DNA of 64,000 nucleotides, taken from positions 1-64,000 of the IMG/VR virus record IMGVR_UViG_3300028840_002691; one strand, 5' to 3'. The notes below the pieces were generated by a model. The model was not told the origin of the DNA and did not search any database. It saw nothing but the letters and a program-made list of their open reading frames with translations. Positions 24,495-32,876 of the stretch are shown piece by piece. Numbering within the stretch: the first letter of the stretch is position 1; every line of letters starts with the position of its first letter. This stretch comes from a virus. A program made the position numbers and the translations under genes.

Positions 24495-25167
24495 GGAGCG
24501 ATCAAAAAGGCTACCAAGGAAGAACCTGAGAGAGCTAAACGGCAGGCTTATGTTCAGGCACGTTCTGTACCAGGCTTTGAGGTTCTGTTCATCAGTGAAG
24601 CCGTGTTCGGTAGTGGTATCAACAGAGAGCAGCGAGGTCGAGCATCTTGCAAAGAGGTCGATGGTTGGAATAGTGAAGAGACCACCTTGGCTAGCAGAAG
24701 ATCCGGCCACAGTGATAGATGTCACACTGCACGCACTGTATCAGTTGGAGAGAAGGGGGAAGCCATTCGATACTGTGATGGTGCTGATGCCCAACTGTCC
24801 GTTTACTACTGCTGGTGACATGAAGGCGGCATTCGGTCTCTACACAGCAAACGGAGCAAAGTGGCCAGTGATGTCCACGGTGCAGATCAGCCAACCATAC
24901 AACCCATACTACTCGATGATGGTGGTAATGAGCCGACTGAGGCCGCTGTGGTTTGCGAACATGGAAAAGCTGAGAGACAGGGAGTTTCCGGTGTGTTGGC
25001 ACTTCAATGGGGCGATATTCATCTGTCCAGTTGAGATGTTGAAAGAGGAGAGGAGCTTCTATATTAACGGCACTATACCTTACGAGATGCCTCCGGAGCG
25101 GAGCATAGATGTGGATACGGAGCTGGATTTCAGGATAGCACAATGCTTGATGCAGTCAAAACCATAA
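24466..25167 (+). CDS. NeuA-like cytidylyltransferase 2
   Basis: 233 residues. LILLPVKERSKRLPRKNLRE corresponds to the CTP-binding RxGSKxxPxKN loop with substitutions; VVSTESSEVEHLAKR, RPPWLAEDPATVIDVTLHAL and VMVLMPNCPFTTAGD follow as in PseF/NeuA, and ERSIDVDTELDFRIA is the metal-binding end motif. Activates a nonulosonate or KDO-like sugar as CMP-sugar. Closer to the classic NeuA layout than the copy at 8409, and probably paired with one of the two NeuB-like enzymes. Confidence 0.83.
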   Translation: METLILLPVKERSKRLPRKNLRELNGRLMFRHVLYQALRFCSSVKPCSVVVSTESSEVEHLAKRSMVGIVKRPPWLAEDPATVIDVTLHALYQLERRGKPFDTVMVLMPNCPFTTAGDMKAAFGLYTANGAKWPVMSTVQISQPYNPYYSMMVVMSRLRPLWFANMEKLRDREFPVCWHFNGAIFICPVEMLKEERSFYINGTIPYEMPPERSIDVDTELDFRIAQCLMQSKP

Positions 25168-26354
25168 CAGACGTATTCTTCAGGAAGCGCTTCTACCAGC
25201 ATGACTTCTTCTGCGGCAGCAACACCTGGCAGGAGGTCAAGAACGTGGTTTGTCACATTCTGCTCAGGCATCCATTGGTAAAAGGCGTGTACATAGGGGA
25301 GTATGAGAAGCTGGCCGCACAATGGATGAACTGCCAGTATGGATGTTCATTTGCTACGGGGCGGCAGGCTCTTTATGCAATACTAAAAGCACTAGGGATA
25401 GGTGAAGGGGATGAAGTCATTTTACAGGCTTTTACTTGTGTTGTTGTGCCAAGGGCTATTCTGTACGCTGGTGCTAAGCCGGTTTATGTTGACATCGATG
25501 GTGAGACTTACAACATGGACGCTGCAAAGGTTAGAGCAGCTCTCACACCAAGGACCAGAGCGCTGATCATGCAGCATACTTTTGGTTATCCGGCAGCTGT
25601 CAGGGAGCTGCAGGATATCTGCGTAGAGAACAGCTTGTACTTGATAGAGGACTGCGCCCATGCGGTTGGCAGTAGATACAATGGGGTGAACGTGGGCGGA
25701 TTCGGCACAGCAGGCTTCTACAGCTCTGACCACACAAAGACAATTTCCACGAGCACGGGAGGCATGGCGTTCACTAATGATAAGACACTGGCTGAGAAGA
25801 TACAGCTTTGTGGCAGAGATAATACTCTGTCTCGTCTTGATGTACTTAGAATTGCACTTACATTCGTTGTTGAGACCTTGATCACGTATCCGCAGGTGTA
25901 CTGGCTGTTGAAGCCGTTGAGGCAGCTGTTGAACAGGACGCTATTCTTCTTTTACAAGGACGAGAACGCGGAGCAGAAACCGTTGCGCTACCCGCTAAAG
26001 CTGAGCAACCTGCAGGCTATGATCGGTCTGGACCAGCTGAGCAAGCTGGCTAGCAATTTGGGGCACCGTATGGCAATGAGCAACTGGCTTGGGGAGAACG
26101 AGAATCAACCCCTTCTCCGTTACCCAAGGTACAATGGCAACCCGCAGCTGCTGGTAGACGCCATGTGCAAGTACGTTACCATAGGTCGGTGGTATGACTC
26201 TCCAGTGTTCGGGTGCGAGCGTTTGGACTCTGTTGGCTACAAGAAAGGCTCCTGTCCAGTGGCAGAGCTGGTGGCTAAGCACGTGGTGAACTTTCCCACT
26301 CATTCAAGGACCAATACAAAGATGTTCAACTTCTTGGAGGGCTTTCATGGGTGA
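25143..26354 (+). CDS. DegT/DnrJ/EryC1-family sugar aminotransferase 2
   Basis: 403 residues, full family length. SFATGRQALYAILKALGIGE, DEVILQAFTCVVVPRAILYA, the Asp in LIEDCAHAVGS (170) and SSDHTKTISTSTGG with PLP Lys199 are all present. It should transaminate an NDP-linked or free keto sugar. An insertion of about 40 residues (around 230-270) adds a hydrophobic stretch. Its start lies inside the upstream cytidylyltransferase gene. Confidence 0.82.
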   Translation: MLDAVKTITDVFFRKRFYQHDFFCGSNTWQEVKNVVCHILLRHPLVKGVYIGEYEKLAAQWMNCQYGCSFATGRQALYAILKALGIGEGDEVILQAFTCVVVPRAILYAGAKPVYVDIDGETYNMDAAKVRAALTPRTRALIMQHTFGYPAAVRELQDICVENSLYLIEDCAHAVGSRYNGVNVGGFGTAGFYSSDHTKTISTSTGGMAFTNDKTLAEKIQLCGRDNTLSRLDVLRIALTFVVETLITYPQVYWLLKPLRQLLNRTLFFFYKDENAEQKPLRYPLKLSNLQAMIGLDQLSKLASNLGHRMAMSNWLGENENQPLLRYPRYNGNPQLLVDAMCKYVTIGRWYDSPVFGCERLDSVGYKKGSCPVAELVAKHVVNFPTHSRTNTKMFNFLEGFHG

Positions 26355-26562
26355 CACCAGGCACATAAGTGATATAGTTCCGGAGAGGTACAAAGACACA
26401 GCGCGAAAGCTGGCCGAGAACCATGTGGACTGGCTGCTGGAGATGATGAGGCCGTTGATGATAACGGAGTTTGAGCACGGCTTTCGGCATGGATGGGAGA
26501 GCGCGGAGAATGCCCACGAGGAAGACTTCATAGAAGAAATGAGGCAAAGGAATGAAGAATAG
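26347..26562 (+). CDS. Small acidic hypothetical phage protein
   Basis: 71 residues, helical and charged, with a His/Trp-rich centre (FEHGFRHGWESAENAHEEDF) typical of short phage proteins. Overlaps both neighbours. A phage-type gene inside the sugar cassette. Function unknown. Confidence 0.55.
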   Translation: MGDTRHISDIVPERYKDTARKLAENHVDWLLEMMRPLMITEFEHGFRHGWESAENAHEEDFIEEMRQRNEE

Positions 26563-27445
26563 AGTAGCAGTAGTTATCTCATGTTACAACCACGAGCCTT
26601 TCATCAAGGAGTGCATAAACAGCGTAAAGGGTCAAACATACAAGGACTTCACCATCCACTTCTGGGACAACAACTCCACAGATGGCAGCTTCAAGGAGGC
26701 ATTCAAGCACCTGATACCGGAGGCGAGCATATCGGACTTCGGGCTGAAGAAGGTGCTGCCCATAGGGATAGCAAGATGGCTTATGGTCACAGAGGTGCCT
26801 GCGCAGTATTCACACATAGCCATACTGGACGCAGACGACCAGTGGGGCAAGTACAAACTGGAGAGGCAGATGCCCCTGTTCGACGACCCAGAGGTGAAGA
26901 TGGTCTTTTCGGACTGCTATTACCTGCACTGGAGAAAAGAAACGGTGCAGGTGGGTGGATTTCCAGCATTTACAACAGAAAAGATATACACGAGAGTAAA
27001 AGGAACATTTCACGAAAAGTATCCCCCAAAGTCTGGAGACGTGTTCTTTGATTTACTTTACGGTGATAGATTTGGTATTGCTGGGCATAATTTTATGCCT
27101 TGTCCTACGTTGGTATTTGATAGAAAAGCACTAATGGATGTTATAGGCAACCCGATGCATTATACAAGTGCGGAAGATTATGACTGGTGTTTAAAAATGA
27201 CTGCAAAATATAAGTGTGCTTATGCTAAAGAGCCTTTGGCTTATTACAGAATACATGACACGCAAATAACACAGAAGACTCCGGCACGGTGCACGGCAGA
27301 GGAGATAGACGTAGTGAGGACAGCTATGCACTACAGACTGCTGACAAGCAGACAGAAGCGCAAAGTGTACAGGCATCTGCTCTGGCTGTACGCAAAACTC
27401 ATTTATAAGGAGGTTCAAGGACTTAAAAATGAACGGAACAGTTAA
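26552..27445 (+). CDS. Family 2 glycosyltransferase
   Basis: 297 residues. VVISCYNHEPFIKECINSV, the Asp pair in FWDNNSTDGS and the DxD-like ILDADDQWGKYKLERQMPLF are the GT-A family 2 core; SAEDYDWCLKM provides the later ED motif. It transfers a sugar from an NDP-sugar to a growing glycan or lipid on the cytoplasmic face. No membrane helices. The segment 27000-27260 is AT-rich compared with both ends, a sign of mosaic exchange. Confidence 0.83.
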   Translation: MKNRVAVVISCYNHEPFIKECINSVKGQTYKDFTIHFWDNNSTDGSFKEAFKHLIPEASISDFGLKKVLPIGIARWLMVTEVPAQYSHIAILDADDQWGKYKLERQMPLFDDPEVKMVFSDCYYLHWRKETVQVGGFPAFTTEKIYTRVKGTFHEKYPPKSGDVFFDLLYGDRFGIAGHNFMPCPTLVFDRKALMDVIGNPMHYTSAEDYDWCLKMTAKYKCAYAKEPLAYYRIHDTQITQKTPARCTAEEIDVVRTAMHYRLLTSRQKRKVYRHLLWLYAKLIYKEVQGLKNERNS

Positions 27446-27743
27446 GACAATAGCACTTATATTGGGAATAGTGGCTACGGCTTTTGGCGGGTATTCCTTT
27501 ATTGACTCCACCTACGCTAGCAAGACAGAGACGGTGGCTGCCTTTTACCAGTTCAAGAGGGACATGGAGACCAACCAGATGTACTATCGCCTGCGCTACC
27601 TGGAGGACTTGGCCATGAACATACGGTGGCACCTGTCGCAGTTCCCGAATGACAGGGCGGCAGCAATGCAGCTGCACAAAGTGGAGCAGGAGATACAGGT
27701 GATTCAGAAGCGCATCAATGACCTTATGTACCACGGAGGTTAA
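27429..27743 (+). CDS. Single-pass membrane protein with coiled coil
   Basis: 104 residues: one N-terminal membrane helix (about 5-25) then a polar helical domain with coiled-coil character (LHKVEQEIQVIQKRINDLM). The layout is seen in holin accessory proteins, spanins and Wzz-like chain regulators, but no signature distinguishes these. Overlaps the glycosyltransferase by 17 bases. Confidence 0.55.
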   Translation: MNGTVKTIALILGIVATAFGGYSFIDSTYASKTETVAAFYQFKRDMETNQMYYRLRYLEDLAMNIRWHLSQFPNDRAAAMQLHKVEQEIQVIQKRINDLMYHGG

Positions 27744-27745
27744 GA

Positions 27746-28093
27746 ATGATGAGAGAGATAAAGTTTAGGTGCTGGCACAGATTGGCAGATAAAATGTTAT
27801 ATGATGAGAAGCCAGGAGATTGTCTAGTTTGGAAAAATCAAGGTCAAGACATTGAAGCTGTCATGCAATACACCGGCCTTAAGGACAAGAACGGTGTGGA
27901 GATTTACGAGGAGGACATTTTAAGATGTTATGATAAAACAACTAATAATGTTTTTACACTTCCCTTATACTGGTCTAAAACACAACCTGGATTTTTTTAC
28001 GGATTATATCATTTGAATACGGTTATGATCAAAGAGCATGAAATTAAAATCATCGGCAATATCTACGAGAACCCAGAACTGGTGAAAACATGA
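27746..28093 (+). CDS. YopX-family phage protein
   Basis: 115 residues. The start (MREIKFRCWHRLADKMLYD), the centre (MQYTGLKDKNGVEIYEEDIL) and the end (IIGNIYENPEL) are the classic YopX/DUF1653-like phage signature. Function of the family is unknown. It is a firmly phage-type gene lying between two sugar genes and overlapping the aminotransferase by ATGA, so the cassette and phage genes share an operon. Confidence 0.85.
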   Translation: MMREIKFRCWHRLADKMLYDEKPGDCLVWKNQGQDIEAVMQYTGLKDKNGVEIYEEDILRCYDKTTNNVFTLPLYWSKTQPGFFYGLYHLNTVMIKEHEIKIIGNIYENPELVKT

Positions 28094-29379
28094 GGACAAT
28101 AGAGAAGTCATTGAAGCTGTACGACAGAGCACAAAAAGTGATACCTGGCGCCGCACAGACCATGAGCAAGATGTACGGCAGGTTCGCACAGGGTGTGGCT
28201 CCACCGTTCATAAGTGGAGGTTCTGGGGCGTATGTATTCGACTGCGACGGCAACAAATACCTAGACTGGACCGCTGCACTAGGGCCTGTGATTCTGGGTT
28301 ACGGGGCGTTGGGGCCTAAGACCAATGCACCAAAGCTCAGGCCGTCTTTACCGTTGCCGCACTTGTACGAGGTGGAATTGGCCGAGAAACTGGTAGAAAA
28401 GATCCCCTGCGCCGAGATGGTACGGTTCGGCAAAACGGGCAGCGACGTCACCAGCGCCGCTGTGAGGTTGGCCAGGCACGTGACAGGCAGAGGTGGAGTT
28501 GTGTGCATGGGCTATCATGGATGGCACGACTGGTACGCTGGCACTTTGCCCAGCCCAAGATCAGACGGAGTGCCATGGGGAGTTAGAGAGTATGTGCACA
28601 AGATAGACTACAGTGATTTGACGACATTGAAAAATCTATTTGAAGACCCTGAGAAGCACATTGCCTGCTTGATATTGGAGCCGATGTCTCGTTACGCCCC
28701 AGAGCAGGCCAACAGGCAGCACCTGCTAAAGTTGAAAGAGATGTGCGCTAAGCACAGAGTTGTCTTGGTGTTTGACGAGATGATCATGGGCTTCAGGCAC
28801 GCTGTCGGTGGCGGTGGGGAGTTGTTTGGTGTGGAGCCGGATTTGGCTTGCTTTGGCAAGGCGATGGGCAATGGATATTCTATTTCGGCTCTAGTGGGCA
28901 GGAGGGACCTGATGCAGGAGTTGGAGCACCTGCATTTTTCGGGCACGTTCTTTGGTGAGACTATTGGGCTGGCTGCAGCGCTGGACACGATAGAGTTCAT
29001 CCACATGAATGATGTGATTTCCAGGCTTTGGGACAAGGGCACGCTGCTGAATCCAAAGATCCGTCGTCTCATCAACAAACACAACCTCGGCAACAACGGT
29101 GACAGCTGTGTGCACTTGAAGGGGTACGGACCGTGGTCGTCTTTTGAGTGGAAAGAGGAATGCTTTGAGGAGCAGTGTCTGTTCCTGCAGGAAGTGGTGA
29201 AGCGAGGCATTCTGTACAGCAGGGATCATTTCATAATGCACGCGCACACCGAGGAGGACATAAAGAAAACACTCAACGTCTATGACGAGGTATTCGGCTA
29301 CATCAGGGACTGCATGGACAAGGGCACGGTGAACCAAAACCTGGAAGGACGAATAGAGAAGGAGAAGTTTCCGCGATGA
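28090..29379 (+). CDS. Class III aminotransferase (glutamate-1-semialdehyde aminomutase-like)
   Basis: 429 residues. RFGKTGSDVTSAAVRLARHV, GYHGWHDWY, VFDEMIMGFR (Asp229 contacts PLP) and the PLP Lys257 in CFGKAMGNGYSISALVG follow the GSAM pattern. True GSAM makes 5-aminolevulinate, but copies in polysaccharide loci act on sugar or polyketide-like keto groups. With NeuB, NeuA and PseG-like neighbours a role in the glycan is more likely than in heme synthesis. Length is normal. Confidence 0.82.
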   Translation: MRTIEKSLKLYDRAQKVIPGAAQTMSKMYGRFAQGVAPPFISGGSGAYVFDCDGNKYLDWTAALGPVILGYGALGPKTNAPKLRPSLPLPHLYEVELAEKLVEKIPCAEMVRFGKTGSDVTSAAVRLARHVTGRGGVVCMGYHGWHDWYAGTLPSPRSDGVPWGVREYVHKIDYSDLTTLKNLFEDPEKHIACLILEPMSRYAPEQANRQHLLKLKEMCAKHRVVLVFDEMIMGFRHAVGGGGELFGVEPDLACFGKAMGNGYSISALVGRRDLMQELEHLHFSGTFFGETIGLAAALDTIEFIHMNDVISRLWDKGTLLNPKIRRLINKHNLGNNGDSCVHLKGYGPWSSFEWKEECFEEQCLFLQEVVKRGILYSRDHFIMHAHTEEDIKKTLNVYDEVFGYIRDCMDKGTVNQNLEGRIEKEKFPR

Positions 29380-29594
29380 AAGCCATACTAGAGTTCAATC
29401 TGCCGGAGGACCAGGATGATTACAGACTCCACTGCGCCGCCAGGGAAATGTATCTGGCACTGTGGGACATTGGTGCGTGGTTGAGGGACCAGGAAAAATA
29501 TCATCCTGACGATGAGTGGCCAAAGCTGGATAAGATCAGGGATAGGTTTTACGAGATACTGGACACTAGGAACATCGATCTAGACTCGTTATGA
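29376..29594 (+). CDS. Conserved small phage protein
   Basis: 72 residues. KAILEFNLPEDQDDYRLHCA and LWDIGAWLRDQEKY followed by KLDKIRDRFYEIL is a pattern I know from many unrelated phages, always of unknown function. ATGA overlap with the aminotransferase. Another clear phage gene inside the cassette. Confidence 0.75.
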   Translation: MKAILEFNLPEDQDDYRLHCAAREMYLALWDIGAWLRDQEKYHPDDEWPKLDKIRDRFYEILDTRNIDLDSL

Positions 29595-29604
29595 GCAGCT
29601 TGAC

Positions 29605-30750
29605 ATGAGAATACTGCGGATCATAACTCGTTTGAATACTGGTGGCCCAGCCATTCAGGCAATAGACCTGACCAGGGAATTGCACAAACGTGGGCATGAG
29701 TGTGAACTGGTTGTTGGGTTAGCGAGCAGAGAAGAAGGACAGCAGTTTCAGGCAAAAGCAATGGGGCAATTAGGAGATAAACTTGGCTTTTCTTCTACTT
29801 TACAAAGGGAACTAAATTGGTATTGTGACAGGTGTGCCTTCAAAGCTATAAGGAAGAAGATACAGGACTTCCAGCCAGACATCGTGCACACTCATACCGC
29901 AAAGGCTGGCTTCTTGGGCAGGTTGGCTGCTATTACAATCAGGCCCAGGCCGAAGCTGGTGCATACTTTTCATGGGCATGTATTCCACTCCTATTTCAAT
30001 AAGTACAGGAGCTGGTTCTATCTGTTCTTGGAACGGTGGCTGGCGGGGTGGACGGACAAATTGATAGCTGTAAGCAGAAGCCAGATGGACGAGCTGATCA
30101 ACTATCACCTGTTCCCAAGGTACGGTTATGAGGTGATTCCTTTGGGCTTTGACTTGGAGCCGTTTCTGAAAGTGCCCATGTGGAAATACAAGAAGAGGCT
30201 GAACGTAGGGATAGTCGGTAGGTTGACGGCAGTGAAGGACCATGAGCTGTTTTTTGAGTTCGTAAATGCACTAAGAAGGATTACATCTGTAGAGGTTAAG
30301 GCTTTTGTCATTGGCAGTGGTGAGAGAAGGGCCGAACTGCAACGCAAGTATAAGGATGCACTTTTTATGGGAGAAGTGAGGCACAGTGCTCTATCAGCAG
30401 TTTATGAGAACTTGGACCTGGTTGTTTGCAGCAGTAAGAATGAGGGTACTCCGGTGGCGTTGATAGAGGCTATGGCGGCAGGCAGGCCAGTTCTGGGCAC
30501 TTCTGTAGGCGGAGTGAAAGACCTTATAGGCAGGGACGATAGATATGAGTATCCGCCGTTCTCAATAGGCACAATGAGAGGGTTTTACTTGTATAGCCCA
30601 CAGCAAGCAGCTAATGATATCACTCATTCTTTGGACTTGGAATCCTACCACTTCATGATTGCAAGGGCCAGAGAGTATGTGAAGAAGACCTATTCCTTGG
30701 ACAGGCTGGTAGACAGCATTGAGCACTGTTACAGGAGCATACCCAGGTGA
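29605..30750 (+). CDS. Family 4 glycosyltransferase
   Basis: 381 residues of GT-B fold. ILRIITRLNTGGPAIQAIDL is the N-terminal acceptor-binding loop, DIVHTHTAKAGFLGRLAA and FHGHVFHSYF follow, and SSKNEGTPVALIEAMAAGRP is the retaining GT4 Glu-x7-Glu donor site. The family includes EpsF and WbnK-type enzymes. It would extend the surface glycan using a nucleotide sugar. No membrane segment. Confidence 0.85.
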   Translation: MRILRIITRLNTGGPAIQAIDLTRELHKRGHECELVVGLASREEGQQFQAKAMGQLGDKLGFSSTLQRELNWYCDRCAFKAIRKKIQDFQPDIVHTHTAKAGFLGRLAAITIRPRPKLVHTFHGHVFHSYFNKYRSWFYLFLERWLAGWTDKLIAVSRSQMDELINYHLFPRYGYEVIPLGFDLEPFLKVPMWKYKKRLNVGIVGRLTAVKDHELFFEFVNALRRITSVEVKAFVIGSGERRAELQRKYKDALFMGEVRHSALSAVYENLDLVVCSSKNEGTPVALIEAMAAGRPVLGTSVGGVKDLIGRDDRYEYPPFSIGTMRGFYLYSPQQAANDITHSLDLESYHFMIARAREYVKKTYSLDRLVDSIEHCYRSIPR

Positions 30751-31184
30751 ACGCTGTTGAGACGATAGACTGGACTGAGCTGAAGACGGAAGTCGAAAAG
30801 CGGAAGGGCACCAAGCTTTACAGCACAGCCGATATGTTCCACTATCTGTACTGGAGGCAGGGGATGTCTCTCAGCGAGATTGGGGCTTTTCTTGGTGTAA
30901 GCGGAAGGACAGTGTCGTTGAAGATGCAGACCTTCGGCATCAAGATCAGGCCGAAAGGCGGCAACAATGCAAAGTTCAAACCGCTGCTACCAAAGGAGCA
31001 TTCCTGCAAAGCTGAGAAAGAAGCACTTCTGAGGTGGAAGATAGAGGAAAAGAGGAGCGACTTGGACATAGCGAAACTGCTAAAGAGGCTGTACGGCGTA
31101 AGGGTCAACCAGCAAATTGTGGCTAGAAGGCTGCGTATGGCTAGGAGGGATGAGGAGTATGTTCTCAGAGATCGAGTGGTTTGA
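30747..31184 (+). CDS. Helix-turn-helix DNA-binding protein
   Basis: 145 residues from GTG 30747. GMSLSEIGAFLGVSGRTVSL is a typical helix-turn-helix; a second similar unit may follow in KRSDLDIAKLLKRLYGVRV with QIVARRLRMARRDE. Two HTH-like segments recall small phage regulators or terminase-small-like proteins. It ends the first part of the sugar cassette and could regulate it. Confidence 0.65.
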   Translation: MNAVETIDWTELKTEVEKRKGTKLYSTADMFHYLYWRQGMSLSEIGAFLGVSGRTVSLKMQTFGIKIRPKGGNNAKFKPLLPKEHSCKAEKEALLRWKIEEKRSDLDIAKLLKRLYGVRVNQQIVARRLRMARRDEEYVLRDRVV

Positions 31185-31344
31185 TTGCCTGGTTTTTTCT
31201 GTGTGGGGACTGGTTTTTTTCTGGTTTGGGAAAACTTATGGTATAATGGTAGAAAGGACTCTCAGGTATTGGTGGCTGAGGCTGAAGAGGCTCTGCCAGG
31301 GCAGGTACATAACCACGCCTGACGACATAAACATAGCTAGGTGA
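31159..31344 (+). CDS. Small membrane protein
   Basis: 61 residues from ATG 31159 (GAGGAG directly upstream), overlapping the HTH gene. One membrane segment (about 9-30, CLVFSVWGLVFFWFGKTYG) followed by a basic tail. Unrecognised. Confidence 0.5.
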   Translation: MFSEIEWFDCLVFSVWGLVFFWFGKTYGIMVERTLRYWWLRLKRLCQGRYITTPDDINIAR

Positions 31345-31360
31345 GGAAACAAGTGATCTT

Positions 31361-31579
31361 ATGAAGTTAGGGATTTCAAATACCTGGATACGCATCACCA
31401 CCCCGTACTTTGTAGCTGGTGCAGAACTTGATGATGATAGAAAGATAGTTAGATGCGCGCCCATCCTGATGTGGATGAAAAGGAAGGATATGAATCTGAG
31501 GGATATTATGTACTATTGCCATGTCAACCCGAAGTACAGGCTGGAGGTGTACCATGGCCCTGTTGAAAGAGTATTGTAA
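31361..31579 (+). CDS. Hypothetical protein
   Basis: 72 residues, mixed charge, no motif. The ATG has no strong ribosome site. It overlaps the next gene by 26 bases. This begins a more AT-rich accessory stretch (31.3-32.9 kb). Confidence 0.45.
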   Translation: MKLGISNTWIRITTPYFVAGAELDDDRKIVRCAPILMWMKRKDMNLRDIMYYCHVNPKYRLEVYHGPVERVL

Positions 31580-31997
31580 GATGTGGCTCTCAGCCCCGCA
31601 GGAAGCGAAAAGGGGGTTTGAGCCAGATGAGCAGAATAAGTGGATGTGTCCTGGTTGCTTAGTGTATTCAGACTTCATACCGGAGAAACCCTACAGGTTT
31701 CATTGCCGGACGTGCCAAGGCGAAACATTTCTCCAACCCATCCCCAGACTCGACCAGTTGTTGAAGATGGTGAAAAATGGATATATCGACATCGGCAGAA
31801 GAATCATACATAAATCTTTTACCCCTTCGGGAGAAACAGGAACATTATTCAATATTCTTGTGGCCGGTAAAAAGTATTTTGTGGGTGATAGTTTTGAAGA
31901 AGCCGTCCTGCACGGCATCGGGTGGGAGAGAGGTTATCAATGGAAGGAGGGGAAATGGGTATCTACGAAGACCGAAGAGAAGGGCAATAAGGGATAA
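31554..31997 (+). CDS. Zinc-ribbon hypothetical protein
   Basis: 147 residues from ATG 31554, chosen for GGAGGT 7 bases upstream. WMCPGCLVYSDF and HCRTCQGETFL form a CxxC...CxxC zinc ribbon about 22 residues apart; the rest is unrecognised. The gene ends with the 22-bp sequence shared with 5701, and the IS605-like end follows at once. Confidence 0.5.
   Translation: MALLKEYCKMWLSAPQEAKRGFEPDEQNKWMCPGCLVYSDFIPEKPYRFHCRTCQGETFLQPIPRLDQLLKMVKNGYIDIGRRIIHKSFTPSGETGTLFNILVAGKKYFVGDSFEEAVLHGIGWERGYQWKEGKWVSTKTEEKGNKG
31971..31992 (+). repeat. 22-bp direct repeat, copy 2
   Basis: Exact copy of 5701-5722, at the 3' end of a zinc-ribbon gene and immediately upstream of the IS605-like end. Confidence 0.7.
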
Positions 31998-31999
31998 GG

Positions 32000-32118
32000 A
32001 ATGATTTTAGGTAAAGGCGTAGACCTGTTAGTGAGGAGATGTAAGCCTATGCAGCAGTATGGTAGCGATTTCCGTTTGAGCTTAGAATCCTGTCGTTAAA
32101 ACGACAGGAGTACGTCAA
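32000..32118 (+). mobile_element. Orphan IS200/IS605-type right end (omegaRNA-like), no transposase gene
   Basis: The segment ends with TTAGAATCC, a perfect 10-bp stem (32088-32097 with 32100-32109, loop AA) and GAGTACGTCAA. GAATCC-hairpin-GAGTACGTCAA is the usual right terminus of TnpB-carrying IS605-family elements, whose 3' region also encodes the guide-type omegaRNA. No TnpA or TnpB reading frame is nearby, so this is a remnant, a solo end or a nonautonomous element. The left boundary is not determined; 32000 is set at the preceding stop. Confidence 0.6.
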
Positions 32119-32179
32119 TTTAGTAAAAGTTTAAGGCAGACAGACATGTAAAAGTGAAAGAGACAGAAAGGAGATAGAT

Positions 32180-32560
32180 ATGTACTTAAAGATAGCATGG
32201 CATGTGGAAGAGGATGGAATTATAGTGCCGTCGAGTTTTGAAACTGCCCCGCCTACGTTGGTGGCACCTAGACAGCACTATATGTTTGAAACTGACAGAG
32301 CCAGGTACAAAAAAGCCCGGGTTTTATCAATGAACGCATTTTGGGAATGGTTGATGAAATCCTTCCGGCGTAGTCATCATGTGGTGGGGCCGGAAATACC
32401 GCAAGAATTGTCAGAGGGAGAGGGTTTTGAGTTCCTTGTTATTGATATCCCAAATGCTCTTGAGGACAGTGGTTGGGAAACTATCTTAGCTCCTAACTGT
32501 TCATTATATGTGATGAATAGTAAGGGAAAGACGATCGATACGTTGATTTGTAGTCCATAG
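32180..32560 (+). CDS. Hypothetical protein
   Basis: 126 residues. AAAGGAGATAGAT gives a good ribosome site. Mixed alpha/beta composition, no recognised motif (APPTLVAPRQHYMFETDRAR, FEFLVIDIPNALED). It follows the IS605-like end and has AT-richer codons than the cassette genes, so it may have come in separately. Confidence 0.5.
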   Translation: MYLKIAWHVEEDGIIVPSSFETAPPTLVAPRQHYMFETDRARYKKARVLSMNAFWEWLMKSFRRSHHVVGPEIPQELSEGEGFEFLVIDIPNALEDSGWETILAPNCSLYVMNSKGKTIDTLICSP

Positions 32561-32620
32561 ATGTGAAGTGTCTGTTTGCCTTAAAAACCCTAGCAAGACG
32601 GTGGAGGAGGTAGGTAAGTA

Positions 32621-32770
32621 ATGAGCTACAAAGGGGATCTACATCGGACAATATTGAGCATGAGAGAGGTTATATGTAATTATCCACCATTCCCGTATCT
32701 TTATTGGGACAAGTTTGCTGTAATGCGTTTTTTAGAGAAGAGGGGCTTAGATATAAAAAACCTCTCATAA
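32621..32770 (+). CDS. Tiny hypothetical protein
   Basis: 49 residues with GGAGGAGG about 10 bases before the ATG. Aromatic-rich middle (CNYPPFPYLYWDKF). No match. The 106 bases after it hold nothing I can identify before the next epimerase. Confidence 0.4.
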   Translation: MSYKGDLHRTILSMREVICNYPPFPYLYWDKFAVMRFLEKRGLDIKNLS

Positions 32771-32876
32771 GATTTACAGACCCATTAGCAAGAGACATAG
32801 TGTTCTTGCAAGAAAGTGTGGGTATGAGAGGAAAGAAGGGAAATGGGTGAGCCACGAGTGAGAAAGAGGAAGAAAA

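Noticed and set aside
28090-29379. Heme biosynthesis gene hemL as an auxiliary metabolic gene
   Set aside because: The GSAM-like fold is right, but no other tetrapyrrole gene is near, and the setting among sugar genes points to a glycan aminotransferase.
31361-32870. Integrated bacterial island in the phage
   Set aside because: AT-rich with an IS605-like end, but the genes are short, collinear and without chromosomal functions, so ordinary phage accessory DNA is the simpler reading.
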